64,000 nucleotides of DNA from an uncultured Veillonellaceae bacterium (GCA_949286115.1 CASEBK010000019.1:1-64000), one strand, 5' to 3'. Positions 8,851 to 18,083 are shown, counted from the stretch's first letter. Numbers and translations: made by a program. Notes: a model not told the origin generated them from the sequence alone.

Positions 8851-10569
8851 TTATCCCTCCAGTGTGAGCGTGTCCGGGCGGATGCGGAGCTGCCTCTCGT
8901 GCCAGCCGTCCAGGGTGGACCGGTGGCCGATGCTCACGACGGTGACGCCGGAGAGGGCCGTGAGCCGCCCATACAGCCTCATTTCCATATCCTCATCCAT
9001 GGCGGAGGTGGCTTCGTCGAGGAAGACCCACCGGGGCCGCCGCAGAAAGATGCGCACGAAAGCGAGGCGCTGCTGCTCGCCCCGGGAGAGCACGTGGCTC
9101 CAATCTTTTTCTTCGTCGAGATGCGCCGCCAGATGAGAGAGGCCGCATTCGCGAAGGAGCGGCAGGAGCGCCTCATCACCCGCAGGCGCCGCCGGATAGG
9201 ACGCCGCTTCGCGAAGCGTCCCCATGGGCATGTACGGCCGCTGGGGAATGAACATGCACTCCGCCAACGGCGGCGCGATGAGGGTGCCCGACGCATAGGG
9301 CCAGAGCCCAGCCAGCACGCGAAGGAGCGTTGATTTCCCTGCGCCGGAAGGCCCTTTGATGAGCACCTTCTCCCCTGCGGTGATGAGGCAGCTCGCCCCG
9401 CGGAGGAGCATCCGCCCGCCGGGCAGGGAGATCGTCCCGCCGCGAAGCGCCACTTCTCCTTCTGCCGTCTCCCGATGGAGGTGCGACGCCGCGCGCTCCG
9501 TTTTCTCCTGGATCTCGCCGATGTGGTGGTCGAAGGACAGGAGACGGTCTGCGCAGGACTGCCACTCCGCCAGGCTCGCGTACACGTCCACGAAGTAGGA
9601 CATGGATTCCTGCACCTTGCCGAAGCAGTTGGCGATCTGCATGAGCCCGCCCAGAGAGATCTCTCTGCCGAGATAGCGCGGCGCGGCCACGGCGAAGGGG
9701 AAGATGATGGCGATCTGTCCGTAGCAGTTCGTGAGCCACGAGAGCTGCTTCTGCTTACGGATGATCTCTGTCATGTTCTGAAGGACGAGGCGGAACCGGC
9801 GCAGGAGGTACCCCCGCTCTTCTCTGGCTCCATCGTAGAAGGCCACGCTCTCGGCGGTGTCGCGGAGGCGCACCATGCCGAAGCGGAAGTCCGCCTCATA
9901 GCGCTGCTGCACGAAGTTCAGCCCCACCAGCCGGTGCCCCAGACGGTGCGTCACCCACGTACCAGCCGCTGAGTAGAGGAGCGCCGCCCACACGAGGTAG
10001 CCGTAGATGCGGACCTCCGTGCCAAAGAGCGTGACCGTGAGCGGCTCGGAGAGGTCCCACAGCACGAAGATGAAGCAGAGGATGGTCACCACCGCGCGGA
10101 GGATGCCCAGAAAGAAGGCAGGAGTCTGCGCCGTGAAGAGGCGGATGTCCTCGGAGATCCTCTGGTCCGGGTTATCCGCCGCGCCCTCGGAAAAGGTCTC
10201 CATGCGGTAGTACATCTGGCGGTCCGTCCATTTCGCCAGGTACGTCCGGGTCATCCAGTCCCGCCACCGGAGAGAGAGCTTCTGCTGCAGATAGTACGCA
10301 TACACGGAGAACGCGATGTGCGCGAAGGCCAGCCCGGTGAAGGTGAAGAAGGAATGATACACTGCGTCCGCGTCGTAGTCCTGAAGCGCGCTGTAAAACG
10401 AATTATACCAGTCATTCAGAAGGAGCGTCATGTACACCGCCGCCAAGGTGAGCCCCACCATCCCCAGAAGGTAGAGCCACGCCGCCCTCCGGTCTTCGCT
10501 CCTCCAATACGTGCCGATCAGCCCGAAGAGCTGCCGCCGCCACACGCGCCGCGCCGTTTCCATCTCCAT
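8851..10569 (-). CDS. ABC exporter, SbmA/BacA/YddA-like fused permease-ATPase
   Basis: A 572-residue half-transporter with an N-terminal membrane domain of the SbmA/BacA-related type (residues about 1-330, including NDWYNSFYSALQDYD and DNPDQRISEDIRLF) and a C-terminal ATPase. Visible ATPase parts are Walker A GPSGAGKST near 400, signature LSRGEQQR and Walker B WVFLDEATSAMD, followed by a switch histidine (IGHRSTL). Such proteins act as dimers and move vitamin B12, peptides or very-long-chain acyl groups in different organisms. ATG 10569 follows AGAGGAGG. It heads a two-gene operon with an AEC carrier and diverges from the cobalamin adenosyltransferase gene; a cobalamin-related role is possible but unsupported beyond that proximity. 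Confidence 0.85.
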   Translation of the reverse strand: MEMETARRVWRRQLFGLIGTYWRSEDRRAAWLYLLGMVGLTLAAVYMTLLLNDWYNSFYSALQDYDADAVYHSFFTFTGLAFAHIAFSVYAYYLQQKLSLRWRDWMTRTYLAKWTDRQMYYRMETFSEGAADNPDQRISEDIRLFTAQTPAFFLGILRAVVTILCFIFVLWDLSEPLTVTLFGTEVRIYGYLVWAALLYSAAGTWVTHRLGHRLVGLNFVQQRYEADFRFGMVRLRDTAESVAFYDGAREERGYLLRRFRLVLQNMTEIIRKQKQLSWLTNCYGQIAIIFPFAVAAPRYLGREISLGGLMQIANCFGKVQESMSYFVDVYASLAEWQSCADRLLSFDHHIGEIQEKTERAASHLHRETAEGEVALRGGTISLPGGRMLLRGASCLITAGEKVLIKGPSGAGKSTLLRVLAGLWPYASGTLIAPPLAECMFIPQRPYMPMGTLREAASYPAAPAGDEALLPLLRECGLSHLAAHLDEEKDWSHVLSRGEQQRLAFVRIFLRRPRWVFLDEATSAMDEDMEMRLYGRLTALSGVTVVSIGHRSTLDGWHERQLRIRPDTLTLEG

Positions 10570-10660
10570 CGCCGTCCTCCTCTGTGAAAGAATATTTGTA
10601 TTATATCACCTGCCGCCCCAGCCATTGTATAATGAAGAAAAACAGAAACAGGAGGCACCT

Positions 10661-11242
10661 ATGACACAGCGCGGCTATATCGAAGTCTACACGGGCAACG
10701 GCAAGGGCAAGACCACCGCCGCCATCGGCCTGGCGGTGCGCGCCGCCGGCGCAGGCAAAAAAGTATGCATCATCCAGTTCATGAAGTCCCTCGCCTATTC
10801 GGAGCAGAAGGTCCTGCAGACCATCCCAGGCATCACCCTCATCACCTGCGGCAAGCCCTACTTCATCGCCAAGGAAGGGATGCTCACGAAAGAGCAGCTC
10901 GCCGCATGGGGCGATGCGGTGACGGTCTATCCCGCGGGGCATCCCCCGGCAGACTACCGCGCGCTCATCGAAGCGGGCGTAGAGCAGGCAGTCAGCGCCG
11001 TCTCCGGCGGCTACGACGTGGTCATCCTCGACGAGTACAACATGGCCTGCTGGTACGATCTCGCCACGGCGGAGGACACGGCGCGCATCCTCGCCGCGCG
11101 GCGGCCGGAGGTGGAGCTCGTCGTGACAGGACGCAACGCGCCGCAGCAGCTTCTCGACGCGGCAGACCTCATCACGGAGATGAAAAAGATCCGCCACTAT
11201 TTCGACAAAGGCGTGGAGGCCCGCAAAGGCATCGAAGACTGA
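10661..11242 (+). CDS. cobO: Cob(I)yrinic acid a,c-diamide adenosyltransferase
   Basis: A 193-residue P-loop enzyme that attaches the 5'-deoxyadenosyl group from ATP to reduced corrinoids, the last activating step for adenosylcobalamin. The family's modified P-loop GNGKGKTT lies at residues 12-19, followed by AAIGLAVRAAGAGKKV, with VVILDEYN as the Walker B-like strand and an arginine/glycine-rich VVTGRNAPQ motif. Length equals the BtuR/CobO family. ATG 10661 follows GGAGG; TATAAT at 10628-10633 is a likely -10 element, but no good -35 was seen. No other cobalamin genes occur in the window, so it probably serves salvage or is regulated separately. Confidence 0.93.
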   Translation: MTQRGYIEVYTGNGKGKTTAAIGLAVRAAGAGKKVCIIQFMKSLAYSEQKVLQTIPGITLITCGKPYFIAKEGMLTKEQLAAWGDAVTVYPAGHPPADYRALIEAGVEQAVSAVSGGYDVVILDEYNMACWYDLATAEDTARILAARRPEVELVVTGRNAPQQLLDAADLITEMKKIRHYFDKGVEARKGIED

Positions 11243-11250
11243 ACGCACGC

Positions 11251-11287
11251 AAAAAGCACGGTCCGCTTGGGATCGTGCTTCTTTTCA
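11251..11287. terminator. Bidirectional terminator
   Basis: AGCACGGTCC and GGGATCGTGCT form a hairpin flanked by AAAAA on the left and TTCTTTT on the right, between convergent cobO and the thioesterase gene. Confidence 0.75.
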
Positions 11288-11292
11288 TTGTC

Positions 11293-11745
11293 TTACCAGT
11301 TTTTCGGGATCTCCGGGAAATGGCCGATGATCATCATGGATGCGAGGATGTTCGACATGAGCTTTCCATCCTCGTCCCGCAGCTCGGCCGCGATGGACAT
11401 GGTGGTGCGGCCGCAGTGCTTCACATGGCTCGTGACGGACATGGACTTTCCCGGCGTGATGTTTCGGATGTAGTCGAGGGTCATGCTCACGGTGACCACC
11501 ATGCAGCCCATGCTCGCGCCGGTCACGCCCGTGACGGAGTCCGCCAGCGCCGCTATGACGCCGCCGTGGATGACGCCCCGATGGTTCGTGTGCTTCGCCG
11601 GATCGGTACGCAGACTCACGGTGACGCTGCCACAGTGGATCTCATCGATGGAAATGCCGAAATAATCCATCATAAAATGATTGGGCTTGTAGATCTCGCG
11701 GATCCTGGCCACGATCTCTTCCGGAGATGTGAGCGTCTCTGCCAT
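11293..11745 (-). CDS. PaaI/YbgC-like hotdog thioesterase
   Basis: A 150-residue single hotdog-fold protein with the PaaI signature NHRGVIHGGVIAALADSVTGV (residues about 54-74), in which the Asn/His-Gly-Gly and Asp residues bind and hydrolyse acyl- or aryl-CoA thioesters. It begins 22 bases after rnc with ACGGAGG as ribosome site and appears to be the last gene of the fatty-acid synthesis operon. That placement suggests an acyl-CoA or acyl-ACP housekeeping role, but phenylacetyl-CoA-type substrates are equally typical for the family. Confidence 0.87.
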   Translation of the reverse strand: MAETLTSPEEIVARIREIYKPNHFMMDYFGISIDEIHCGSVTVSLRTDPAKHTNHRGVIHGGVIAALADSVTGVTGASMGCMVVTVSMTLDYIRNITPGKSMSVTSHVKHCGRTTMSIAAELRDEDGKLMSNILASMMIIGHFPEIPKNW

Positions 11746-11766
11746 ACTTGCCTCCGTTCCGGGCGG

Positions 11767-12519
11767 TCACTCCTTCACGGTAGGCGGATAAGTCTCCCCT
11801 CCGTGAAGGCGCTCGATGGCCTCTTTGGCCGCGAGCTGCGCCGCTTCTTTTTTGCTCTTGCCTACGCCGCGTCCCATGTGCTTCCCATTGATGGAGAGCT
11901 CCATCCAGATGGTCTTGTCATGGTCCGGCCCTTCGTCGCGGACGACTTCGTACCGGATGTCCACGTCGCCGTGCCGCTGCACGAGCTCCTGCAGATCGGA
12001 TTTGTAATCCCGGTCGTAGTCGCCGCGGTCGATGCGGTCGAGAAATTTCTTCATATGGCCCAGGATGAACCGGGCCGCCACTTCATAATCGTTGTCGAGA
12101 TAGATCGCGCCGATGACCGCTTCGAAAGCGTCTCCCAGGATGGAGATCCGCGTCCGGCCGCCGCTCATCTCTTCGCCTTTGCCAAGGCGCATATAGTCGC
12201 CGATGCGGAACTTCGCCGCGCACTCCGCGCAGGCGGGCTTGCACACGGCGCTCGCCTTGGCCCGGGTGAGCTCCCCTTCCGGCCAGTTCGGGAAGCGGAG
12301 GAAAAGGTATTCCCCTACCACGAGGTCCAGCACGGCGTCCCCCAGAAATTCCAGCCGCTCGTTGTCGTGGATCACTTCATTTTTGTGCTCGTTCGCGTAG
12401 GACGTGTGCGTGAGCGCCGTATTCAGGAGCTGGATGTTCTGTACGGGGATGTTGTTGTCGTCGGCAAAGCGCCGCAACTCGGCCAGACGGAGCTTCCGCC
12501 TGTTTTCCGCCGTGCTCAT
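11767..12519 (-). CDS. rnc: Ribonuclease III
   Basis: A 250-residue double-strand-specific endoribonuclease that processes rRNA precursors and structured mRNAs. The catalytic motif NERLEFLGDAVLD lies near residue 53-65, a second acidic site GDAFEAVIGAIYLD near 128-141, and a C-terminal double-stranded RNA-binding domain ends in GKSKKEAAQLAAKEAIE. The first four bases overlap the fabF stop (ATGA), so translation is coupled. Placement after fabF in the fab cluster is common in Firmicutes and relatives. Confidence 0.97.
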   Translation of the reverse strand: MSTAENRRKLRLAELRRFADDNNIPVQNIQLLNTALTHTSYANEHKNEVIHDNERLEFLGDAVLDLVVGEYLFLRFPNWPEGELTRAKASAVCKPACAECAAKFRIGDYMRLGKGEEMSGGRTRISILGDAFEAVIGAIYLDNDYEVAARFILGHMKKFLDRIDRGDYDRDYKSDLQELVQRHGDVDIRYEVVRDEGPDHDKTIWMELSINGKHMGRGVGKSKKEAAQLAAKEAIERLHGGETYPPTVKE

Positions 12520-13760
12520 TCGCTGTAGCGCTTCAGGACGATGACGGCGTTATGGCCGCCGAAGCCGAAGGAATTGGACATGGCCACGTCGATCTTCACG
12601 TCCCGCGGACCTTCGGTCACGTAGTCGAGGTCGCAGGCGGGATCTCTTTCCTTCAGATTGATCGTGGGATGGACTTTATTGTGTTCCATGGAGAGGACGC
12701 ACACCACCGCTTCCACCGCGCCGGCCGCGCCGAGAAGGTGGCCCGTCATGGACTTCGTGGAGTTCATGACGATCTCGTAGGCATGCTTGCCGAGGAGCTC
12801 TTTCACCGCCGCGGTCTCGCTCATGTCGTTCAGGTGGGTGGACGTGCCGTGCGCGTTGATGTAGTCCACGTCTTCCGGTGCGACGCCTGCATCGGCGAGG
12901 GCGTTCTTCATGCACTGGAGCTGGGTCGTGCCGTCCGGACGGGGCGCGGTGATGTGGTAGGCGTCGCCGTTTGTGCCGTAGCCCACCACTTCCGCATAGA
13001 TGCGGGCGCCGCGCTTCTTCGCGTGTTCCAGTTCTTCGAGAATGACGACGCCGCTGCCTTCGCCGAGGACGAAGCCGTCGCGCCGCGCGTCAAAGGGGCA
13101 GGACGCTTCTTCCGGCGGGCAGTCCCGGGAGGAGAGCGCTTTCATCGCCGCGAATCCCGCCATGGGGCTGGGGCAGACCGCCGCTTCCGTGCCGCCGGCA
13201 AACATCACGTCCGCATCGCCGTACTGGATCATGCGGGTGGCCTGGCCGATGGCGTTCGTGCCGGATGCGCAGGCGGTGACGTCCGTGAGGACCGGGCCCT
13301 GCAGGCCGAAGTGGATGGACACGTGAGCGGACGCCATGTTCGCGATCATCATCGGTACAGCGAAGGGACTCACCTTGCCCGGGCCGCGCGCTTCGATCTT
13401 GCGGACGGTCTCTTCCATCATGGCAATGCCGCCGATGCCGGTGCCGATGATCGTCCCCGCGCGGGCCGGATCTTCCGCCGCCATGTCGATCTTCGCATCT
13501 TCCGCCGCCATGCGGGCCGCCGCCACGGCGAACTGCGCGTTCCGGTCCATGTGGCGGACCATCTTCCGGTCGCCCACGTACTGGACGGGGTCGAAATCCT
13601 TCACTTCGCCGGCGATCTTCACGGGGAAGTCCGATGCATCGAACTGGGTGATGGGGCCGATGCCGGATCTCCCCTCCAGGAGGTGGTTCCAGAAATCTTC
13701 TACTCCGATGCCTACGGGCGATACGACGCCGATCCCGGTGATCACTACTCTTCTTTTCAT
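12516..13760 (-). CDS. fabF: 3-oxoacyl-ACP synthase II
   Basis: A 414-residue condensing enzyme for chain elongation in type II fatty acid synthesis. The active-site cysteine lies in VTACASGTNAIG, and the two histidines in NAHGTSTHLND and KSMTGHLLGAAG, the complete Cys-His-His triad. ATG 13760 (MKRRVVITG) was chosen because GAAAGGTG precedes it; a GTG 12 bases upstream is the alternative. It follows acpP by 217 bases that contain two hairpins, so its expression may be set apart from the upstream genes, and it overlaps rnc by four bases. Confidence 0.97.
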   Translation of the reverse strand: MKRRVVITGIGVVSPVGIGVEDFWNHLLEGRSGIGPITQFDASDFPVKIAGEVKDFDPVQYVGDRKMVRHMDRNAQFAVAAARMAAEDAKIDMAAEDPARAGTIIGTGIGGIAMMEETVRKIEARGPGKVSPFAVPMMIANMASAHVSIHFGLQGPVLTDVTACASGTNAIGQATRMIQYGDADVMFAGGTEAAVCPSPMAGFAAMKALSSRDCPPEEASCPFDARRDGFVLGEGSGVVILEELEHAKKRGARIYAEVVGYGTNGDAYHITAPRPDGTTQLQCMKNALADAGVAPEDVDYINAHGTSTHLNDMSETAAVKELLGKHAYEIVMNSTKSMTGHLLGAAGAVEAVVCVLSMEHNKVHPTINLKERDPACDLDYVTEGPRDVKIDVAMSNSFGFGGHNAVIVLKRYSE

Positions 13761-13873
13761 ACGCTGCAACACCTTTCTCTTACTTTCAGAAGCCCCGAAG
13801 AGGCAGCCCCGCCTCCTCCGCTTCTTTTATGATCCGATGAAATTTCCTGTGAGGACTCTCTGTGACAATACCT

Positions 13874-13962
13874 CAAAAAAACGGGCAGTCTCAGGACGTC
13901 CGCTTTTTTGAAGCATTTTCTCAGTCTGTAATGGCTGCAGGGGAATGGACCTCCCATTCCCC
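13874..13962 (-). other. Two hairpins in the acpP-fabF gap
   Basis: GGGGAATGG (13940-13948) and CCATTCCCC (13954-13962) form a perfect 9-bp hairpin just after the acpP stop, without a T-tract. Further down, a weaker hairpin at 13880-13903 is followed on the minus strand by a run of seven T. They could stabilise the abundant acpP message end, or reduce read-through into fabF. Function is inferred. Confidence 0.5.
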
Positions 13963-13977
13963 CCGCCATTCCAGCTC

Positions 13978-14214
13978 TTATTTCTGGAGCTGATTGTCGA
14001 TGTAGTCCACTGCGTCGCGTACAGTTTTGATCTTTTCTGCCGCGTCATCCGGAATTTCGATCTCGAATTCTTCTTCAAATGCCATGATCAGTTCAACGAT
14101 ATCCAAAGAATCTGCGCCGAGGTCGTCAATGAAAGTGGAGTCGATCTGTACGTCAGCTTCGTTGACGCCCAGCTGATCGACGACGATCTTCTTGACTCTG
14201 TCGAAAGTGCTCAT
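13978..14214 (-). CDS. acpP: Acyl carrier protein
   Basis: A 78-residue acidic carrier that holds growing acyl chains on a 4'-phosphopantetheine arm attached to S36 in [10 protein letters not shown]. Length, charge and four-helix layout fit exactly. It lies between fabG and fabF in the fab operon. Confidence 0.98.
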   Translation of the reverse strand: MSTFDRVKKIVVDQLGVNEADVQIDSTFIDDLGADSLDIVELIMAFEEEFEIEIPDDAAEKIKTVRDAVDYIDNQLQK

Positions 14215-14260
14215 CCGTAATTCACCACCTTTCCATGATAATCAATACACATTGATTATA

Positions 14261-15004
14261 TTACATTACCATTCCACCGTCTACCTTCAAAACCTGTCCG
14301 GTGATGTAAGATGCTTCATCGGATGCGAGGAAGCACACCGCATTGGCGACATCTTCCGCCTGCCCCATGCGGCCAAGCGGAATGGAATGGATCATGCCTT
14401 CTTTGATCTTCTCCGGGATGACGTCCGTCATGGACGTGGCGATGAATCCCGGAGCGACGGCGTTCACGCGAACGCCGCGGGCCGCAAGCTCTCTGGCCGC
14501 GGTCTTCGTCATGCCGATCACGCCCGCTTTGGCTGCGGAGTAGTTGATCTGGCCGACGTTGCCCATGATGCCCACGACGGAGGCGATATTGATGATGGCC
14601 CCTTTTCTCTGCTTCATCATGAGCGGAGCCGCCGCTTTCATGGTGAGGAAGCCGCTCTTCAGATCGGTGTCGATGACGGCGTCCCAATTCTCTTCCTTCA
14701 GACGGAGCATGAGGCTGTCTCTGGTGATGCCCGCATTATTGACGAGCACGTCGAGGCGGCCGAATTCTTTTTTGATCTCTCCGAAGACGCGGTCCACGTC
14801 TTCCGCTTTGGACACGTCGCCCTGGATGACGATGGCCCGGCCCCCTTCGGCTTCGATGGCCGCTTTCACTTCTTCAGCGGCGGCCTGGCTGCCGGCGTAA
14901 TTCACGGCGACCACATAGCCTTCCCTGGCGAGTTTGATCGCGATGGCGCGGCCGATGCCGCGGGAAGCGCCGGTGACGAGCGCTGCTTTCTCTACGTTTT
15001 CCAT
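14261..15004 (-). CDS. fabG: 3-oxoacyl-ACP reductase
   Basis: A 247-residue short-chain dehydrogenase that reduces 3-oxoacyl-ACP with NADPH. The cofactor motif TGASRGIG lies at 11-18, NNAG at 89-92, and the catalytic residues are S142, Y155 and K159 (YSAAK). The C-terminus YITGQVLKVDGGMVM is typical. Its ATG shares one base with the fabD stop (TGATG), so the two are translationally coupled. Confidence 0.97.
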   Translation of the reverse strand: MENVEKAALVTGASRGIGRAIAIKLAREGYVVAVNYAGSQAAAEEVKAAIEAEGGRAIVIQGDVSKAEDVDRVFGEIKKEFGRLDVLVNNAGITRDSLMLRLKEENWDAVIDTDLKSGFLTMKAAAPLMMKQRKGAIINIASVVGIMGNVGQINYSAAKAGVIGMTKTAARELAARGVRVNAVAPGFIATSMTDVIPEKIKEGMIHSIPLGRMGQAEDVANAVCFLASDEASYITGQVLKVDGGMVM

Positions 15005-15945
15005 CAGTTTTCCCCCTTGATCTTTTTCACTACGTCTTCGATGGTCGGGATGTCTTCGGCGTGCATCGCGGTCTGCGTCCGGTCGATCTTCCGCATGAAG
15101 CCGGAAAGCACCGTGCCCGGGCCGGCTTCCACGAAGGTGTCGTACCCTTCGGCGATCATGTGGCGCACCGATTCTTCCCAGTGCACGGGATGAGCCGCCT
15201 GCATGATGAGGTTCTCCCGGATCTCGTCCGCCTTCATCTCTTCTTTCGCGTTCACGTTCGCGATGACGGGGATGGCCGCGTCATGGATATCGATGCCGTC
15301 CAGCACTTCTTTGAGGCGCGCCGCCGCCGGTTCCATCAGAGTGGAGTGGAAGGGGGCCGAGACTTTCAGCATGAGAGCGCGCTTGGCGCCGGCCGCCTTG
15401 AGAGCGGTGCACGCTTCTTCTACGGCTTTCGTCGCGCCGGCGATGACCGTCTGTCCGGGGCAGTTGAAGTTGACCGCCTGCACGGGGCCCGCTTTTTCCG
15501 CGACTTCGCTGCACACTTCGACGATCTTGTCCGGCTCAAGGCCGATGACCGCCGCCATGCCGCCTTCGCCGAGCGGCACTGCCTCCTGCATGAATTTCCC
15601 GCGGAGATGCACGGTCTTCACCGCGTCGGCAAAGGAGAGCGCCCCCGCCGCGACGAGCGCGGAGTATTCGCCCAGGCTGTGACCGGCGGCCGCTTCGGGC
15701 AGGACGCCGTGCTCGCCCAGCACTTTCCAGCAGGCCACGCTGGCCGTGAGGATCGCCGGCTGGGTAAATTCGGTCTTCATGAGCTCCGTATCGGGCCCTT
15801 CGAACATCATCTGAGAGATGGAGAAGCCCAGCGCGTCGTCCGCTTCATGGATGAGCGCTTTCACGGAATCGTACTGTTCGTACAGGTCTTTCACCATGCC
15901 CACTTTCTGCGAGCCCTGTCCGGGGAAAAGAAATACTGTCTTCAA
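15004..15945 (-). CDS. fabD: Malonyl-CoA:ACP transacylase
   Basis: A 313-residue enzyme that loads malonyl groups onto ACP. The substrate loop FPGQGSQ lies at 7-13 and the nucleophile S90 in GHSLGEYSAL; a conserved Arg/His pair follows further on. The start is unusual: a TTG at 15945 lies eight bases after a near-perfect GAGGTGAT ribosome site and gives the family-typical KTVFLFPGQ N-terminus. The alternative GTG at 15954 would sit inside that ribosome site and add three residues. Start confidence is moderate, function is firm. Confidence 0.94.
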   Translation of the reverse strand: MKTVFLFPGQGSQKVGMVKDLYEQYDSVKALIHEADDALGFSISQMMFEGPDTELMKTEFTQPAILTASVACWKVLGEHGVLPEAAAGHSLGEYSALVAAGALSFADAVKTVHLRGKFMQEAVPLGEGGMAAVIGLEPDKIVEVCSEVAEKAGPVQAVNFNCPGQTVIAGATKAVEEACTALKAAGAKRALMLKVSAPFHSTLMEPAAARLKEVLDGIDIHDAAIPVIANVNAKEEMKADEIRENLIMQAAHPVHWEESVRHMIAEGYDTFVEAGPGTVLSGFMRKIDRTQTAMHAEDIPTIEDVVKKIKGEN

Positions 15946-16002
15946 ATGGATCACCTCGTCTGAATTTTATCTACTTTATACTTTATGTATATCTGCTGCA
16001 GT

Positions 16003-16995
16003 TCAGCACCATTTCAGTACGACGGAGCCCCAGGTGAGGCCCGCGCCGAAGCCGGTGAGCACCAGGTAGTCACCTTTCTTGAGGCGGCCCTCTGCGACCG
16101 CTTCGTCCAGAGCGATGCCCACGGAGGCTGCGGAGGTGTTGCCGTATTTATTGACGTTCACATACACTTTTTCTTCTGGCACGCCGAGCTTCTTCGCCGT
16201 GGCGTGGATGATGCGGTAGTTCGCCTGGTGAGCGATGAAGAGGGCCACGTCGTCGATGGTGATATCCGCTTTCTTCATGACCGCTTCCGTGGTCGCCTCC
16301 ATATGGCGCACGGCGTGCTTGAATACTTCCGAGCCTTCCATGTGGATGTAGATACGGCCGGAGTCGATGGCACGGTGAGTCACCGGTTCAGCGATGCCGC
16401 TGGCGGGGATATTGAGGATGCCTCCAAGGCTGCCGTCGCTGCCGAGCTCGGAGGCAATGTAGCCGTAGCCGTCCTCCACCGGGCCCATGATGGCCGCGCC
16501 GGCGCCGTCGCCGAAGAGGATGCACGTGGAGCGGTCCGCCCAGTTCACGAGGCGGGAGAGCACCTCCGCGCCGATGACGAGCACGTGCTTATAGAGGCCG
16601 CTCCGGATGAACTGGGACGCGAGCGTCACGCCGTAGATGTAGCCGGAGCATCCGGCGGAGAAATCCATCGCTCCGGCGTGGGTCGCGCCGAGCTTCGACT
16701 GCACGAGGCACGCCGTGGAGGGGACCACGTAGTCCGGGGACGCCGTGCCCACCATGATGAAATCGATGTCGTCCGGAGTGAGGCCCGCTTTTTCAAGAGC
16801 CGCCTCGGCCGCGTGGACGCACAGGTCCGATGTGTCTTCGCTGTCGGCGGCGATGTGCCGCGTCTCGATGCCCGTGCGGGTGCGGATCCAGTCGTCGGAG
16901 GTGTCTACCATCCGTTCCAGATCTGCATTGGTGAGAAGTTTCTTCGGTGCGTAGTGGCCGGTCGCCAGAATGCCTGCGGATACCATGTCTGCCAT
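16003..16995 (-). CDS. fabH: 3-oxoacyl-ACP synthase III
   Basis: A 330-residue condensing enzyme that starts fatty acid chains from acyl-CoA and malonyl-ACP. The nucleophile C116 lies in DFSAGCSGYIYG, with His in AHQANYRI and Asn in YGNTSAAS. The N-terminal DDWIRTRTGIETRHIA stretch is diagnostic. A ribosome site AAAGGAATG precedes ATG 16995. It sits between plsX and fabD, with 37 and 57 bases between stop and start codons. Confidence 0.97.
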   Translation of the reverse strand: MADMVSAGILATGHYAPKKLLTNADLERMVDTSDDWIRTRTGIETRHIAADSEDTSDLCVHAAEAALEKAGLTPDDIDFIMVGTASPDYVVPSTACLVQSKLGATHAGAMDFSAGCSGYIYGVTLASQFIRSGLYKHVLVIGAEVLSRLVNWADRSTCILFGDGAGAAIMGPVEDGYGYIASELGSDGSLGGILNIPASGIAEPVTHRAIDSGRIYIHMEGSEVFKHAVRHMEATTEAVMKKADITIDDVALFIAHQANYRIIHATAKKLGVPEEKVYVNVNKYGNTSAASVGIALDEAVAEGRLKKGDYLVLTGFGAGLTWGSVVLKWC

Positions 16996-17033
16996 ACTGT
17001 CATTCCTTTCTGTACAACGCGATACGTTCTATG

Positions 17034-18083
17034 TCAGTCTTCGTCTTTCATTTCTTCGAGGTCCGCCACAGCGAGCGACTCGCCTTTGAGCGCATCCGCC
17101 ACGAGCTCGGGGATGTGCTCACTGGCGATCTGCTCCGCCGCGCGGATGGCATTGCGGATCGCCCACGCCTTCGAAGCGCCGTGGCAGATGACGAGACCGC
17201 CCCGGAGCCCCAGGAGCGGCGCGCCGCCGTATTCCGAGTAGTCGATGCGCTTCATCATGTACTGCTTCAGCGCCGGTTTCAGAAGGAGCGCCCCAAGCTT
17301 TGCCCGAAGGCCGCCCTTGTAGACCGCGTCCTTCAGGAGCTCAAAGAAGAGCCCTCCCACACCTTCGCCGAACTTCAGCACCACGTTGCCCGTGAAGCCG
17401 TCCGTGACGACCACGTCGAAGTCGCCTGTGGGAATGTCTCTACCTTCGCAGTTTCCGGCGAAGGTGAAAAGATGCTGCTTTTCCAGAAGCTCGTACACTT
17501 CCGCCACGAGGGGGCTCCCCTTCGTGCTCTCCGTACCGATATTGAGGAGGCCGATCTTCGGGTCCTCGATGTGCTGCACCCGCTTGGCGTACCAGTAGCC
17601 GAGCACGGCGTTCTGCACGAGATTCACCGCTTTCGCCTGGGCGCTCGCGCCGGAGTCGATGAGGTAGGTGTAGCTTCCTTTTTTATTGGGGATCGGCGTC
17701 AGGATCGCCGGGCGCTCGATGCCGCGGATGCGGCCGATGCCGAAAAGCCCTGCCGTCACCGCCGCGCCGGTCGAACCCGGAGCGACGAGCGCGCCGCATT
17801 CGCCGCTCCGCACCAGCCGCGCCCCCACCGAGACGGAGGCGTCTCTCTTTTTCCGGTACGCCATGCCGGGATGCTCGTCCATGGCGATCACCTGCGATGC
17901 ATGATGCACCGTGATGAGCGGGTCTTTATCCGCTCCGTTCTTTTCCAGGATCGGCCGGATCTGGTCCTCTGCGCCGACCAGCACCACGGGGATGTGGAAA
18001 TCTCTCACCGCCTGTATGGCGCCGAGGACGATCTCCAGAGGGGCGAAATCTCCGCCCATCGCATCAACCGCTATTTTTTCCAT
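17034..18083 (-). CDS. plsX: Phosphate acyltransferase
   Basis: A 349-residue enzyme that makes acyl-phosphate from acyl-ACP for phospholipid synthesis. It starts MEKIAVDAMGGDFAPLEIV, contains DSGASAQAKAVNLVQNAVLG and VTDGFTGNVVLKFGEG, the family hallmarks. ATG 18083 follows AAGGAGA; longer upstream options start without a site. It overlaps the end of fapR by 20 bases, so the regulator and the first committed phospholipid enzyme are made together. Confidence 0.97.
   Translation of the reverse strand: MEKIAVDAMGGDFAPLEIVLGAIQAVRDFHIPVVLVGAEDQIRPILEKNGADKDPLITVHHASQVIAMDEHPGMAYRKKRDASVSVGARLVRSGECGALVAPGSTGAAVTAGLFGIGRIRGIERPAILTPIPNKKGSYTYLIDSGASAQAKAVNLVQNAVLGYWYAKRVQHIEDPKIGLLNIGTESTKGSPLVAEVYELLEKQHLFTFAGNCEGRDIPTGDFDVVVTDGFTGNVVLKFGEGVGGLFFELLKDAVYKGGLRAKLGALLLKPALKQYMMKRIDYSEYGGAPLLGLRGGLVICHGASKAWAIRNAIRAAEQIASEHIPELVADALKGESLAVADLEEMKDED

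Noticed and set aside
10595-10633. Complete divergent promoters for cobO and the ABC exporter
   Set aside because: Good -10 elements occur on both strands, but no convincing -35 at proper spacing, so they were not listed as separate features.
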